Assembly: GCF_003353055.1 (NCBI RefSeq)
Contig: NZ_QKWJ01000022.1
Coordinates: 49,556 to 113,555 of the forward strand
Direction: 5' to 3'
Source: Cupriavidus lacunae
GTDB lineage: Bacteria > Pseudomonadota > Gammaproteobacteria > Burkholderiales > Burkholderiaceae
Length of the DNA: 64,000 nt
Positions 48,705 to 57,676 of the stretch are shown here, one piece after another. Below the pieces are notes generated by a model. The model was not told where the DNA came from. It saw only the letters and a list, made by a program, of their open reading frames with translations, and searched no databases. How positions within the stretch are numbered: the first letter of the stretch is position 1; each line of letters begins with the position of its first letter. The translations under genes were made by a program, and so were the position numbers.

Positions 48705-49661
48705 TCAGGACTTGCGGGTATTGGTGGATCGGCCGCGCGTGGCGCCGGCAATGGGTTCCGCGGGCTGCGCGGGCGCGGACCGGTGGGCCGGTTCGGCGTC
48801 AGGGGCGCCGTACAGCCACGGCAGCAGGAATTCAGTCATTTCGGCGGCGGCCTTGACCGGCCGCTCGGCCCGGTGCGCCACCGCACCGCACAGCGCCTCG
48901 ATCAGCGCCAGCACGGTGGCGTCGGAGTTGGCCGACAGGCGGTTGCCGGCCTGCGCGTACAGCGCGATATCGGCCAGCGGCGCCAGCGGCGAGGTCGGCC
49001 CGTCGGTCAGCGCCAGTACCTGGCCGCCGCGCGACCTGACGCGCTCGGCCAGTTCGATGCTGTCCGTGACATAGCGCGGGAAGGCAATCACGATCAACAG
49101 GTCGCTCGGCTGCAGCTTGAACAGCTGCCGCGCCGCATGCGAGGCGCCGCCCGCCCCGGCCACCGAGGTCACCATGCGGCAATGCATTTCCAGCCCGTGC
49201 TGCAGCAGGCCCGCCAGGAAACCGCTGGCGCCGAAGCCGGCCACATAGACGCGCTGCGCCGCCAGGATCGCCGAGACTGCGCGCTCGCAGGCCTCCGGAT
49301 CGATGCCGCGCCGCGTGGCTTCGGCATTGGCCGCGGCATCTTCCAGCGAGGCGGCGAAGACTTCGGCCACGGTCGCGGGGCGCTCCAGCTCGCTGCGCAG
49401 CCGCTCCACCGGCGCCAGCGTGGCCTCGAAACCGCGCACCAGCTCGGCCCGGAACTGCGGATAGCCGTCGAAGCCCAGCGCCCGCGCAAAGCGGTTGGCC
49501 GTGGCCACCGACACCTCGACCGCCGCGGCAAACTCGTCGATGCGCATGGTCGCCGCGCGGAACAGGTTGGCCAGCACGTATTCCGCCATGCGGCGATGCG
49601 CCGGCGTCAGCGTCGGCAGGCTGCGCGCAATGCGGTCGGAGATCGAATGGCCTTTTGGCAT
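48705..49661 (-). CDS. MurR/RpiR-family transcriptional regulator
   Basis: The product is a 318-residue regulator with an N-terminal helix-turn-helix (LTPAHRRMAEYVLANLFRAATMRIDEFAAAVEVSVATANRFARALGFDGYPQFRAEL, about 18-75) and a C-terminal SIS domain (AAQRVYVAGFGASGFLAGLL, about 135; IVIAFPRYVTDSIELAE, about 190) that normally binds a phosphosugar. The last 35 residues are Pro/Ala-rich. It is the first gene of the iaaA-gsi-peptidase operon and probably controls it. MurR-type members sense cell-wall amino sugar phosphates, which would suit an operon for peptidoglycan fragments, but the effector is not known. An imperfect palindrome lies at 49719-49736. Confidence 0.9.
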   Translation of the reverse strand: MPKGHSISDRIARSLPTLTPAHRRMAEYVLANLFRAATMRIDEFAAAVEVSVATANRFARALGFDGYPQFRAELVRGFEATLAPVERLRSELERPATVAEVFAASLEDAAANAEATRRGIDPEACERAVSAILAAQRVYVAGFGASGFLAGLLQHGLEMHCRMVTSVAGAGGASHAARQLFKLQPSDLLIVIAFPRYVTDSIELAERVRSRGGQVLALTDGPTSPLAPLADIALYAQAGNRLSANSDATVLALIEALCGAVAHRAERPVKAAAEMTEFLLPWLYGAPDAEPAHRSAPAQPAEPIAGATRGRSTNTRKS

Positions 49662-49718
49662 GGTGAAAGCGGTTGGCCAGGACGTCGTGTCATGGTCGTC
49701 GTCATGGCTGTCGTTGTC

Positions 49719-49736
49719 GTGAAAATGAATTTACAC
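49719..49736. promoter_or_regulatory. Imperfect palindrome, candidate RpiR operator
   Basis: GTGAAAAT and ATTTACAC flank a GA centre (one mismatch in the 8-base arms), 58 bases upstream of the RpiR-type regulator start, in the divergent region with the ABC-F gene. AT-rich palindromes of this shape are typical RpiR-family targets. Confidence 0.4.
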
Positions 49737-49956
49737 GGAACCAGCACGCAAGAAAATAGAGTTTTGCGAGACCAAGGGTAATCCCTGAATCCGCGAGCCA
49801 CAAAGGCACATTGGCGGTGCAGGTTGCCGGACCGCTTTGCACCGCCACGGCGTGCGCCGCACCGGAAACGCTACAATGCCGGCCAGCGCACCAGACCCGG
49901 CGGTTGCCCGTTTTCTCTGCGCTTTTTCTGTTTTTCACTCAGGCATTTCCCCTCTC

Positions 49957-51891
49957 GTGATCCGAATCGACCAGCTAGTCCTCCAGCGCGGCACAAAAGT
50001 GCTGTTCGACCACACCAGCGTGACGCTCAACCCGGGCGAGCGCGTGGGCCTTGTCGGCGCCAACGGCAGCGGCAAGTCGACGCTGTTCGCGCTGCTGCGC
50101 GGCGAGCTGCATCCGGACGGGGGCGATGTCAACGTGCCGGCACAGTGGCGCGTCGCGCACGTGGCGCAGGAAACGCCTGCGGTCAACCGCACTGCGGTGG
50201 ATTACGTGATCGACGGCGACACCCGCCTGCGCGAGATCGAAGCCGCCATTGCCGCCACCCAGGCCAGCGGCGACGGCAGTGCCGAGGGCGAAGCCCACGC
50301 CGCCTATGCCGACGCCGACGGCTACACCGCCCCCGCGCGCGCCGAAGCCCTGCTGCTGGGCCTGGGCTTCACGCTGGCGCAGGTATCGCAGCCGGTGGCC
50401 TCGTTCTCAGGCGGCTGGCGCATGCGCCTGAACCTGGCGCAGGCGCTGATGTGCCCGTCCGACCTGCTGTTGCTCGACGAACCGACTAACCACCTGGACC
50501 TGGACGCCATCGTCTGGCTGGAAGACTGGCTGGCGCGCTACCCTGGCACGCTGGTGATGATTTCGCACGACCGCGAATTCCTCGACGCGATCTGCAACGT
50601 CACCGTGCATATCGAGAACCAGCAACTGCGCCGCTACGGCGGCAACTACACGCTGTTTGAGACCCTGCGGCTGCAGCAGATGGCGCAGCAGCAATCGGCC
50701 TACGTGCGTCAGCAAAAAGAGATCGCGCACCTGGAATCGTTCATCACGCGCTTCAAGGCCAAGGCCACCAAGGCGCGCCAGGCGCAGAGCCGCGTCAAGG
50801 CGCTGGAGAAGATGGAGCGGCTGGCGCCGGTGCACGTGGCCGCCGGCTTTGCCTTCGAGTTCCGCGAGCCCGACGCCGCGCCCAACCCGATGATGGTGCT
50901 CGACGGCGTCGACTGCGGCTATGCCGAGGCCGAGCCGCCCGTCACCATCCTGCACAACCTGGCGCTGTCGATCCAGAACGGCCAGCGCATCGGCCTGCTG
51001 GGCGCCAACGGCCAGGGCAAGTCAACCCTGGTCAAGACCCTGGCCGGCACGCAGGACCCGCTCACGGGCAAGCTGCGCCTGGGCAAGGGCCTGCAGATCG
51101 GCTACTTCGCCCAGCACCAGCTGGAAACGCTGCGCGACCACGACTCGCCGCTGCAGCACCTGGCACGCCTCGCACCCGACACGCGCGAGCAGGAGTTGCG
51201 CGACTTCCTCGGCAGCTTCAACTTCCGCGGCGACATGGCCACCGCCCCGATCGAGCCCTTCTCCGGCGGCGAAAAGGCCCGGCTGGCGCTGTCGCTGATC
51301 GTCTGGCAGAAGCCCAACCTGCTGTTGCTGGACGAGCCGACCAACCACCTGGACCTCGATACCCGCGAGGCGCTGACCATGGCGCTGGCGCAGTTCGAAG
51401 GCACGCTGATCCTGGTCTCGCACGACCGGCATTTGCTGCGCGCCACCGCCGACCAGTTCATGCTGGTGGCCGACGGCACCATCAAGCCCTTCGACGGCGA
51501 CCTGGACGACTACCGCGACTGGCTGCTGCAACAGGCCGCGGCCAAGCGCAATGCCGCCACCGCCGCGCACCAGGCGGAGAACGCCAGCGATGCCGCGGCT
51601 GCGGTCAACCGCAAGGACCAGCGCCGCGCCGAGGCCGACGAGCGCCAGCGGCTGTCGGCGCTGCGCAAGCCGCTGACCAGGGAACTGGAAAAGGTGGAAA
51701 AGCGCATGGCGGTGCTGCAAACCGCCAAGGAAGAGATCGACCAGTTCATGGCCGATGAAAGCAGCTATGCCGAGGCCAACAAAACGAAGCTGATGGAAAT
51801 GCTCAAGCGCCAAGGCGAGGTCAACGGCGAGCTGGAGACGCTGGAAGAGAAATGGCTGGAGCTGCAGGAGCAGATCGAGCAGATTGCGTAA
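49957..51891 (+). CDS. ABC-F family ATPase (YheS/Uup-like)
   Basis: The product is a soluble protein of 644 residues with two ATPase domains that acts on ribosomes rather than in transport. Domain 1 has GANGSGKSTLFALL (about 36), FSGGWRMRLNLAQAL and LLLLDEPTNHLDLD (about 150-185). A charged linker follows (FITRFKAKATKARQAQSRVKALEKMERL, about 260-290). Domain 2 has GANGQGKSTLVKTL (about 350) and FSGGEKARLALSL with LLLLDEPTNHLDLD (about 430-465). A C-terminal coiled coil is seen (about 560-644). I chose the GTG at 49957 (VIRIDQLVLQRG) as the start; upstream codons belong to a non-conserved frame. It ends before a bidirectional terminator. Confidence 0.93.
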   Translation: MIRIDQLVLQRGTKVLFDHTSVTLNPGERVGLVGANGSGKSTLFALLRGELHPDGGDVNVPAQWRVAHVAQETPAVNRTAVDYVIDGDTRLREIEAAIAATQASGDGSAEGEAHAAYADADGYTAPARAEALLLGLGFTLAQVSQPVASFSGGWRMRLNLAQALMCPSDLLLLDEPTNHLDLDAIVWLEDWLARYPGTLVMISHDREFLDAICNVTVHIENQQLRRYGGNYTLFETLRLQQMAQQQSAYVRQQKEIAHLESFITRFKAKATKARQAQSRVKALEKMERLAPVHVAAGFAFEFREPDAAPNPMMVLDGVDCGYAEAEPPVTILHNLALSIQNGQRIGLLGANGQGKSTLVKTLAGTQDPLTGKLRLGKGLQIGYFAQHQLETLRDHDSPLQHLARLAPDTREQELRDFLGSFNFRGDMATAPIEPFSGGEKARLALSLIVWQKPNLLLLDEPTNHLDLDTREALTMALAQFEGTLILVSHDRHLLRATADQFMLVADGTIKPFDGDLDDYRDWLLQQAAAKRNAATAAHQAENASDAAAAVNRKDQRRAEADERQRLSALRKPLTRELEKVEKRMAVLQTAKEEIDQFMADESSYAEANKTKLMEMLKRQGEVNGELETLEEKWLELQEQIEQIA

Positions 51892-51908
51892 GCAGCATCA
51901 GCGCAAAC

Positions 51909-51936
51909 AAAAACCGGCGCCCAGGCGCCGGTTTTT
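51909..51936. terminator. Bidirectional terminator between ABC-F and dsbB
   Basis: A 13-bp stem (51909-51921 with 51924-51936) with A-rich and T-rich sides and a two-base centre lies between the two convergent stop codons, so it can serve both strands. Confidence 0.88.
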
Positions 51937-51954
51937 TGTTTGCTGCATCACCGC

Positions 51955-52440
51955 TCAGCGGAAATTCCTCTCCCGCCGGATCAACCCCACCGCCAGCGTC
52001 AGCGTCAGGATAAACAGCCAGATCAGCGACCATACTGGCACCGACAGCCCCAGCACCGGCGGCAGCGGCGCGGTGCACAGGCCATCGGCATAGAACACCT
52101 GCGGCAGCACCTTGGCCGTCGGCAGCGCGTTGACCCAGTTCTCCAGCGGGTCGATGCCGCAGGTGGCCTTGGGATTGAGCAGCAGCGACACATGGTAGAC
52201 CGCCACGGCAATGCCGGCGATGCCCGACAGCATCCCCAGCCCCTGCCACAGCGAGCGCGTGTTCTGCGCCACCACCGCCAGCAGCGAGAAGATGCCGATG
52301 CCGATAAAGGCAAAGCGCTGCATCACGCAGAGCGGACAAGGCTGGTAGCCCTTTTCAAACTGCAGGTAGAGCGCAACGCCGACCAGGCCAAAGGAGACGA
52401 TGGCGATCAGCAGGAAATAGGCGCGGGAGTTGGCTTGCAT
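51955..52440 (-). CDS. dsbB: Disulfide bond formation protein B
   Basis: DsbB is an inner-membrane enzyme that reoxidises DsbA and passes electrons to quinone. The 161-residue product has four membrane helices (about 9-27, 43-60, 70-88 and 140-158). The two periplasmic cysteine pairs are present: CPLC at 35-38 after the first helix, and one Cys in KATCGID (about 95) plus one in DGLCTAP (about 121). Length is normal. The gene stands alone, converging with the ABC-F gene. Confidence 0.95.
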   Translation of the reverse strand: MQANSRAYFLLIAIVSFGLVGVALYLQFEKGYQPCPLCVMQRFAFIGIGIFSLLAVVAQNTRSLWQGLGMLSGIAGIAVAVYHVSLLLNPKATCGIDPLENWVNALPTAKVLPQVFYADGLCTAPLPPVLGLSVPVWSLIWLFILTLTLAVGLIRRERNFR

Positions 52441-52595
52441 AGTGGGTGATCAGGGGTTCCGGCAAACGTTGCCGTCAGGGTGCCGTCAGTGGTTGGCGCG
52501 GCATTGCTGCGCATTATTACCTATTTTGCAGCGCCTGCAGTTGGCGTCACACGCAGCGCAAGCCCCCTGCCCTGTGGCGGATTGACGCAGGGGCC

Positions 52596-53159
52596 TCAGG
52601 CGCCGGATGCCTGCCACGCCGCGCGCGGCAGACGGTACAGGCAATGGGGCCGCAACGGGTGGCACGGCGGCACTGCGGGATGCTCGAAGCCCACGGCATC
52701 CTCACGCATGCCGAGCCGTTCCATGACCGCCCGCGAGCGGGCATTGGCAAGTGTCGTGAAGGACACGATCTCGTCCAGACCCAGGCGGCCGAAGCCGTAA
52801 GCGAGCGCGCCACGTGCCGCCTCGGTCGCGTAGCCGCTGCCCCAGGCGTGCCGCGCCAGGCGCCAGCCGATTTCCACGCACGGCGCGAACGGCAGCGCTG
52901 CGCTGGGCTTGTGCAGTCCGACAAACCCCAGGAAAGCGCCGTCCGCCTTGCGCTCGGCTACCCAGAAGCCCCACCCCTCTGCCGCAATCAGGCTGCGGCA
53001 GCGGTCGGCCATCGCATCGCTTTCGGCGCGCGTCAGCGGCGCAGGGAAATAGCGCATCACCGCCGCGTCGGCGTTGAGCGCGGCAAACGGAGCATCGTCC
53101 GCCTCGCGCCACTGGCGCAGCCGCAGGCGCTCCGTCTCGAAGGCGATGCCGGCGTCCAT
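52596..53159 (-). CDS. GNAT-family N-acetyltransferase (RimJ/RimL-like)
   Basis: The product is a 187-residue acetyltransferase. It starts with TERLRLRQWREADDAPFAALN, typical of the RimJ/RimL-like branch (Acetyltransf_3). The acetyl-CoA-binding region is seen as ARHAWGSGYATEAARGALAYGFGRLGLDEIVSFT (about 103-136), where the usual Q/R-x-x-G-x-G/A loop reads AWGSGYA. NARSRAVMERLGMRE (about 140) is the conserved C-terminal block. The substrate, a protein N-terminus or small amine, is unknown. The stop of the gene at 52596 lies before a region without genes, and its start is two bases after the radA stop, so it is probably co-transcribed with radA. Confidence 0.88.
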   Translation of the reverse strand: MDAGIAFETERLRLRQWREADDAPFAALNADAAVMRYFPAPLTRAESDAMADRCRSLIAAEGWGFWVAERKADGAFLGFVGLHKPSAALPFAPCVEIGWRLARHAWGSGYATEAARGALAYGFGRLGLDEIVSFTTLANARSRAVMERLGMREDAVGFEHPAVPPCHPLRPHCLYRLPRAAWQASGA

Positions 53160-53161
53160 GG

Positions 53162-54523
53162 TCAGTCCAGATGGCGCACGCGGTCGATGGCCTGCTCGAT
53201 GCGATCCACCGCAATCACTTCGAGCCCGTCGATCTTCTGCTTGGGCGCGTTCGCCTTGGGAATCACGGCGATCGTAAAGCCCAGCTTGGCGGCTTCCTTC
53301 AGGCGCTCCTGCCCGCGCGGGCTGGGGCGGATCTCGCCCGCCAGGCCGACTTCGCCGAACACCACCAGGCCGCGCGGCAGCGGCTTGTTGCGCATCGACG
53401 AGTGGATCGACAGCAGCACCGCCAGGTCGGCAGCGGGTTCGGTGATCTTGACCCCGCCCACCGCATTCAGGAACACGTCCTGGTCAAAGCAGGCAATGCC
53501 CGCGTGCCGGTGCAGCACCGCCAGCAGCAGCGCCAGCCGGTTCTGCTCCAGCCCCACGGCCAGCCGGCGCGGGTTGGGCACGTGGGCGGTATCGACCAGC
53601 GCCTGGATCTCCACCAGCAGCGGACGCGTGCCCTCCTGCGTCACCAGCACGCACGAGCCCGGCACGGTTTCTTCGTGATGCGACAGGAACAAGGCCGACG
53701 GGTTGCTGATGCCGCGCAGACCCCGTTCGGTCATGGCAAACACGCCCAGCTCATTGACTGCGCCGAAGCGGTTCTTGAAGGCGCGGATCAGCCGGTGCGA
53801 CGAGTGGGTATCGCCTTCGAAATACAGCACCGTATCGACGATATGCTCCAGCACGCGCGGGCCCGCCAGGCTGCCTTCCTTGGTCACGTGGCCGACCAGG
53901 ATGATGGTGATGCCGCTGCTCTTGGCAATGCGCGTGAGCTGCGCTGCGCATTCGCGCACCTGCGCGACCGAGCCCGGCGCAGAGGTCAGCGCTTCGGAAT
54001 ACAGCGTCTGGATCGAGTCGATCACCGCGACTTCGGGCTTTTCCACTTCCAGCGTGGCCTGGATCTTCTCGAGCTGGATTTCGGCGAGCAGGCCCAGCGA
54101 CGGGCTTTCCACGCCCAGGCGCTGCGCGCGCAGTGCGATCTGCGCGCCGGATTCTTCGCCGCTGACATAGAGCACCCGGCGCTGCCCGGCCAGGTTGGCC
54201 AGCGCCTGCAGCAGCAGCGTGGACTTGCCGATGCCGGGATCGCCGCCGATCAGCACCACCCCGCCCGACACCAGGCCGCCGCCCAGCACGCGGTCGAATT
54301 CATCGATGCCGCTGGAGAAGCGCGGCACGTCCGCGGCATCGATCTCCGACAGCTTGCGCACCGTGGCCGACGCGGCCAGCGGCTGGAAGCGCTTGTTCGC
54401 GGCGGACTCTGCCACCGTCTCCACCAGCGTGTTCCACTGCTGGCAGTGCGGGCACTGGCCGGCCCAGCGCGGCGTGGTGCCGCCGCATTCGGTACAGGTA
54501 TAGACAGTCTTGGTCTTGGCCAA
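53162..54523 (-). CDS. radA: DNA repair protein RadA
   Basis: RadA is a DnaB-like ATPase that promotes branch migration in recombination. The 453-residue product has the N-terminal zinc finger (Cys10, Cys13, Cys24, Cys27 in YTCTECGGTTPRWAGQCPHC), Walker A in GDPGIGKSTLLLQAL (about 95), the RadA-specific KNRFG motif (AFKNRFGAVNELGVF, about 255) and a C-terminal Lon-like domain (FLNAVGGVKITEPAADLAVLLSIHSSM, about 340-370). It is full length. It lies downstream of the alr terminator and upstream of the GNAT gene. Confidence 0.97.
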   Translation of the reverse strand: MAKTKTVYTCTECGGTTPRWAGQCPHCQQWNTLVETVAESAANKRFQPLAASATVRKLSEIDAADVPRFSSGIDEFDRVLGGGLVSGGVVLIGGDPGIGKSTLLLQALANLAGQRRVLYVSGEESGAQIALRAQRLGVESPSLGLLAEIQLEKIQATLEVEKPEVAVIDSIQTLYSEALTSAPGSVAQVRECAAQLTRIAKSSGITIILVGHVTKEGSLAGPRVLEHIVDTVLYFEGDTHSSHRLIRAFKNRFGAVNELGVFAMTERGLRGISNPSALFLSHHEETVPGSCVLVTQEGTRPLLVEIQALVDTAHVPNPRRLAVGLEQNRLALLLAVLHRHAGIACFDQDVFLNAVGGVKITEPAADLAVLLSIHSSMRNKPLPRGLVVFGEVGLAGEIRPSPRGQERLKEAAKLGFTIAVIPKANAPKQKIDGLEVIAVDRIEQAIDRVRHLD

Positions 54524-54540
54524 CGCAATGTCCTTGCAGG

Positions 54541-54573
54541 AAAAAAACGAGCCGGGCCCACAAGTGGCCCGGC
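54541..54573 (-). terminator. Terminator of alr
   Basis: On the minus strand an 8-bp stem (GCCGGGCC with GGCCCGGC) and a 7-base loop are followed by TCGTTTTTTT (plus-strand A run 54541-54547). It lies between alr and radA. Confidence 0.8.
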
Positions 54574-54621
54574 CGGCAGATGGTAAGTGCGCGGACCTGC
54601 GCCCGCACCAACACCCGCGGA

Positions 54622-55743
54622 TCAGGCCACGGCGGGCGCGGCGCTATCGGACGCGGTGATCGTTGCCACCGTGGTCGGCACGCGCGGCGCCAGCGCGCAC
54701 ATCAGCTCATAGCCGACCGTGCCGCTGGCCTGCGCCACTTCGTCAATCGGCAGGCCCTGGCCCCACAGCGTGACCGGGCTGCCGACCTTTGCCTTCGGGC
54801 ACGGGGTCAGGTCCACGCACAGCATATCCATCGACACGCGCCCGACCAGCTCGGTGCGCACGCCATCGACCAGCACCGGCGCGCGCTGCTCGCCCCAGCC
54901 CGAGGCATGGCGCGGGTAGCCGTCGGCATAGCCGCAGGCCACCACGCCGATGCGCATCGGCCGCTCGGCGGTGAACAAGGAGCCGTAGCCGACGGTATCG
55001 CCCGCCTGCAAGTCCTGCACCGAGATCAGCTCGCTGTGCAGCGACATGGCCGGCTGCAGGCCGGTGCCGGCAATATCGGCGTCGCGGCCCGTGGGCGAGG
55101 CGCCGTACAGGATGACGCCCGGGCGCACCCAGGCGCGGTGCGCCTGCGGATGCCACAGCACCGCGGCGGAATTCGACAGGCTGGCCTCGCCCGGCAAGTT
55201 GGCCGTGGCGGCATCGAAGACCTCGACCTGGTGGGCGATGCCTCGGGGACTATCCGCATCGGAAAAATGCGTCATATGGACAATACTGCCCACACAGGGC
55301 ATGGCGCGAGCGCGCTCCCAGGCAGTACGGTAGGCAGCCGGATGGAAGCCGAGCCGGTTCATGCCGGTATTGAGCTTGAGCTGGATCGCCAGCGGCCCCT
55401 TGGGACGTGCGCTTTCCAGCATGCGCAACTGCTCGTCGCAATGGATCGCGGTGGTCAGCCGGTACTGTTCGATCACGGCGACATCCTGCGGCTGGAAGAA
55501 GCCCTCCAGCAGCAGGATCGGGCCCTGCCAGCCGAGGTCGCGCAGCAGCACGGCTTCGTTCAGGTCCAGCAGGCCGAAGCCGTCGGTACCCCGCAGTGCA
55601 GCAAAGACGCGGCGGATACCGTGACCGTAGGCGTTGGCCTTGACCACCGCCCAGATGCGCGAATGCGGCGTCTTGCGGCGGATGACATCAAGGTTGTTGG
55701 CCAGGGCGGGTTGATGGATGACGGCTTGGATGGGTCTTGGCAT
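54622..55743 (-). CDS. alr: Alanine racemase
   Basis: The enzyme interconverts L- and D-alanine for peptidoglycan. The 373-residue product starts at ATG 55743 ([10 protein letters not shown]), with the PLP lysine in [13 protein letters not shown] (Lys35) and the catalytic tyrosine in [12 protein letters not shown] (about 260). The substrate-side RVSMDM block (about 300-305) and the central [12 protein letters not shown] (about 127) are conserved. Length fits the biosynthetic enzyme or DadX. It is divergent from lplT across a long untranslated region and ends before a terminator. Confidence 0.95.
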   Translation of the reverse strand: MPRPIQAVIHQPALANNLDVIRRKTPHSRIWAVVKANAYGHGIRRVFAALRGTDGFGLLDLNEAVLLRDLGWQGPILLLEGFFQPQDVAVIEQYRLTTAIHCDEQLRMLESARPKGPLAIQLKLNTGMNRLGFHPAAYRTAWERARAMPCVGSIVHMTHFSDADSPRGIAHQVEVFDAATANLPGEASLSNSAAVLWHPQAHRAWVRPGVILYGASPTGRDADIAGTGLQPAMSLHSELISVQDLQAGDTVGYGSLFTAERPMRIGVVACGYADGYPRHASGWGEQRAPVLVDGVRTELVGRVSMDMLCVDLTPCPKAKVGSPVTLWGQGLPIDEVAQASGTVGYELMCALAPRVPTTVATITASDSAAPAVA

Positions 55744-56313
55744 GGGAGTCACATCTCGGAAGCAGACGAGCACGCAGCCGGCGCTGGCGGCATGTGCGGC
55801 CGGCGCGGGCGCTGGAAGGACGGCTCGGTCTCAGTGTCGATGGCGCAAACGTCACCTGTCGGTGTGCCGCAGCACGTTGGGGCGACTGGCATGCGGGATG
55901 CCCGCAATTGGCATGCCCAGGTTTCCCAGTCACCATATGTCTGTCAGACCGCGCACCAGATCAGGGAAGACCCGGTCGACTGGCGGCGGCCACAGCCGTT
56001 ATTTGAACACATTCGGATGCTGTTGCCGGGGGTCACCGGGGAATCGGCACGGCAATTTGCTGTCCAAAAGAGCCCATGCCAGGGTTCGGGAATGTCATGT
56101 TTTCGTGATATAAAGCCGGACGCTCCGGCCATGTTCTAAAAGCGAAGCATTATGTCAATGACTGTCAGGCAGGCCTCACGGCGCCGCAGCGTAGCACCAC
56201 CGACACAATTCGACACGGCTGCGGCACAAGGTTCCCTGCAAACCATGGCCTCACCGGCGGGCACCAGCCTGGCCAACCCGAGCGGAGCTCGCGATGGAGA
56301 GAAAGTCGACAGC
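55744..56313. other. Long divergent region between alr and lplT
   Basis: No separate gene is supported in these 570 bases. The open frame of lplT continues upstream from 56314 to an ATG at 56152, but that part is hydrophilic, low in conservation-like features and poor in ribosome-binding signals. The middle (56085-56125) is locally AT-richer and could hold promoters. Confidence 0.4.
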
Positions 56314-57633
56314 ATGAAGAAGGGTTTTTACACCATCATGGCCGCGCAGTTTTTTTCTTCGCTGGCCGACAATGCCTTGCTGATCGCCGCCATCGCCCTG
56401 CTCACCGAGTTGCATTCCCCGCAGTGGATGACTCCGCTGCTCAAGCTGTTCTTCGTCCTTTCCTACGTCGTTCTCGCCGCCTTCGTCGGCGCCTTTGCCG
56501 ACTCGATGCCCAAGGGGCGGGTGATGCTCATCACCAACGCCATCAAGGTGGTCGGCTGCGCCATCATGATGTTCGGGCTGCACCCGCTGCTGGCGTATGG
56601 CGTGGTGGGATTCGGCGCGGCGGCGTACTCGCCGGCCAAGTACGGCATCCTGACCGAGCTGCTGCCGCCCGAGAAGCTGGTGATGGCCAACGGCTGGATC
56701 GAGGGCCTGACGGTGTGCTCGATCATCCTGGGCACCGTGGTGGGCGGCGCGCTGATCTCGGTGCATATCTCCAGCATCTTGCTGCGCTTTGACTTGCCCT
56801 ATATCAATACGGGCATCGACACCCCGGCCGAGGCCGCGATGGTGGTGATCATGCTGTTCTACGTGATCGCCTCGGTGTTCAACCTGTTTATCCCCGAAAC
56901 CGGCGCCCGCTATCCTGCGCAGGAAAGGAACCCGATCAAGCTGATTGCCGAGTTCGGCGACTGCTTCGTGGCGCTGTGGCGCGACAAGCTGGGCCAGATC
57001 TCGCTGGCGGTGACCACGCTGTTCTGGGGCGTGGGCGCCACGCTGCAGTTCATCGTGCTGAAGTGGGCCGAGAAATCGCTGGGCCTGAACCTGTCCCAGG
57101 GCGCCCTGCTGCAGGCCGTGGTGGCCGTGGGCGTGGCCGTGGGCGCGATCCTGGCCGCCGCGCGCATCCCGCTGCGCAAGTCGCTGTCAGTGCTGCCCTT
57201 CGGCGTGGCGATGGGTGCCACCGTGATGCTGATGGCGTTCTACACCAAGGACGCGATGCCCCAGGTGACGCTGGACGTGCTGGGCATGCACATGCCGCTG
57301 TACATGGCCATCGCCTACGTGTTCCTGATGCTGGTGGGCGCGATGTCGGGCTACTTTGTGGTGCCGATGAACGCGCTGCTGCAGCACCGCGGCCACGTGC
57401 TGCTGTCGGCAGGCCACTCCATCGCGGTGCAGAACTTCAATGAGAACGTCTCGGTGCTGCTGATGCTGTGCCTGTACGCGCTGCTGATCAAGCTGAACGT
57501 GCCGATCGGCGTGGTCATCATCGCGCTCGGCCTGTTTATCGTTGTGACCATGGCGCTGGTGCTCAAGCTGCACAAGTACAACGCGCGCACCTTCAACTCG
57601 CTGGCAATGATCGGCGAGGACAAGCACCACTGA
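56314..57633 (+). CDS. lplT: Lysophospholipid transporter LplT
   Basis: LplT is an inner-membrane MFS flippase that moves lysophospholipids to the cytoplasmic face for re-acylation. The product from ATG 56314 (MKKGFYTIMAAQFFSSLADNALLI) is 439 residues with about twelve helices. Conserved stretches are FVGAFADSMPKGRVMLITN (about 55-75, MFS loop motif) and VHRGHVLLSAGHSIAVQNFNEN-like HRGHVLLSAGHSIAVQNFNEN (about 355-375). Unlike E. coli, no Aas acyltransferase gene is adjacent. An ATG at 56152 would add 54 hydrophilic residues and is judged less likely. A hairpin closes the gene at 57648. Confidence 0.93.
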   Translation: MKKGFYTIMAAQFFSSLADNALLIAAIALLTELHSPQWMTPLLKLFFVLSYVVLAAFVGAFADSMPKGRVMLITNAIKVVGCAIMMFGLHPLLAYGVVGFGAAAYSPAKYGILTELLPPEKLVMANGWIEGLTVCSIILGTVVGGALISVHISSILLRFDLPYINTGIDTPAEAAMVVIMLFYVIASVFNLFIPETGARYPAQERNPIKLIAEFGDCFVALWRDKLGQISLAVTTLFWGVGATLQFIVLKWAEKSLGLNLSQGALLQAVVAVGVAVGAILAAARIPLRKSLSVLPFGVAMGATVMLMAFYTKDAMPQVTLDVLGMHMPLYMAIAYVFLMLVGAMSGYFVVPMNALLQHRGHVLLSAGHSIAVQNFNENVSVLLMLCLYALLIKLNVPIGVVIIALGLFIVVTMALVLKLHKYNARTFNSLAMIGEDKHH

Positions 57634-57647
57634 TCCTGCCTTCCCTG

Positions 57648-57675
57648 CCTGGCTGCGCCGGCTGGCGCAGCCAGG
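57648..57675. terminator. Hairpin between convergent lplT and DUF1853 gene
   Basis: A perfect 12-bp stem (57648-57659 with 57664-57675) and 4-base loop fill the 43-base gap between the convergent genes. There is no clear T run on either side, so it is a likely but not classical terminator. Confidence 0.6.
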
Positions 57676-57676
57676 C

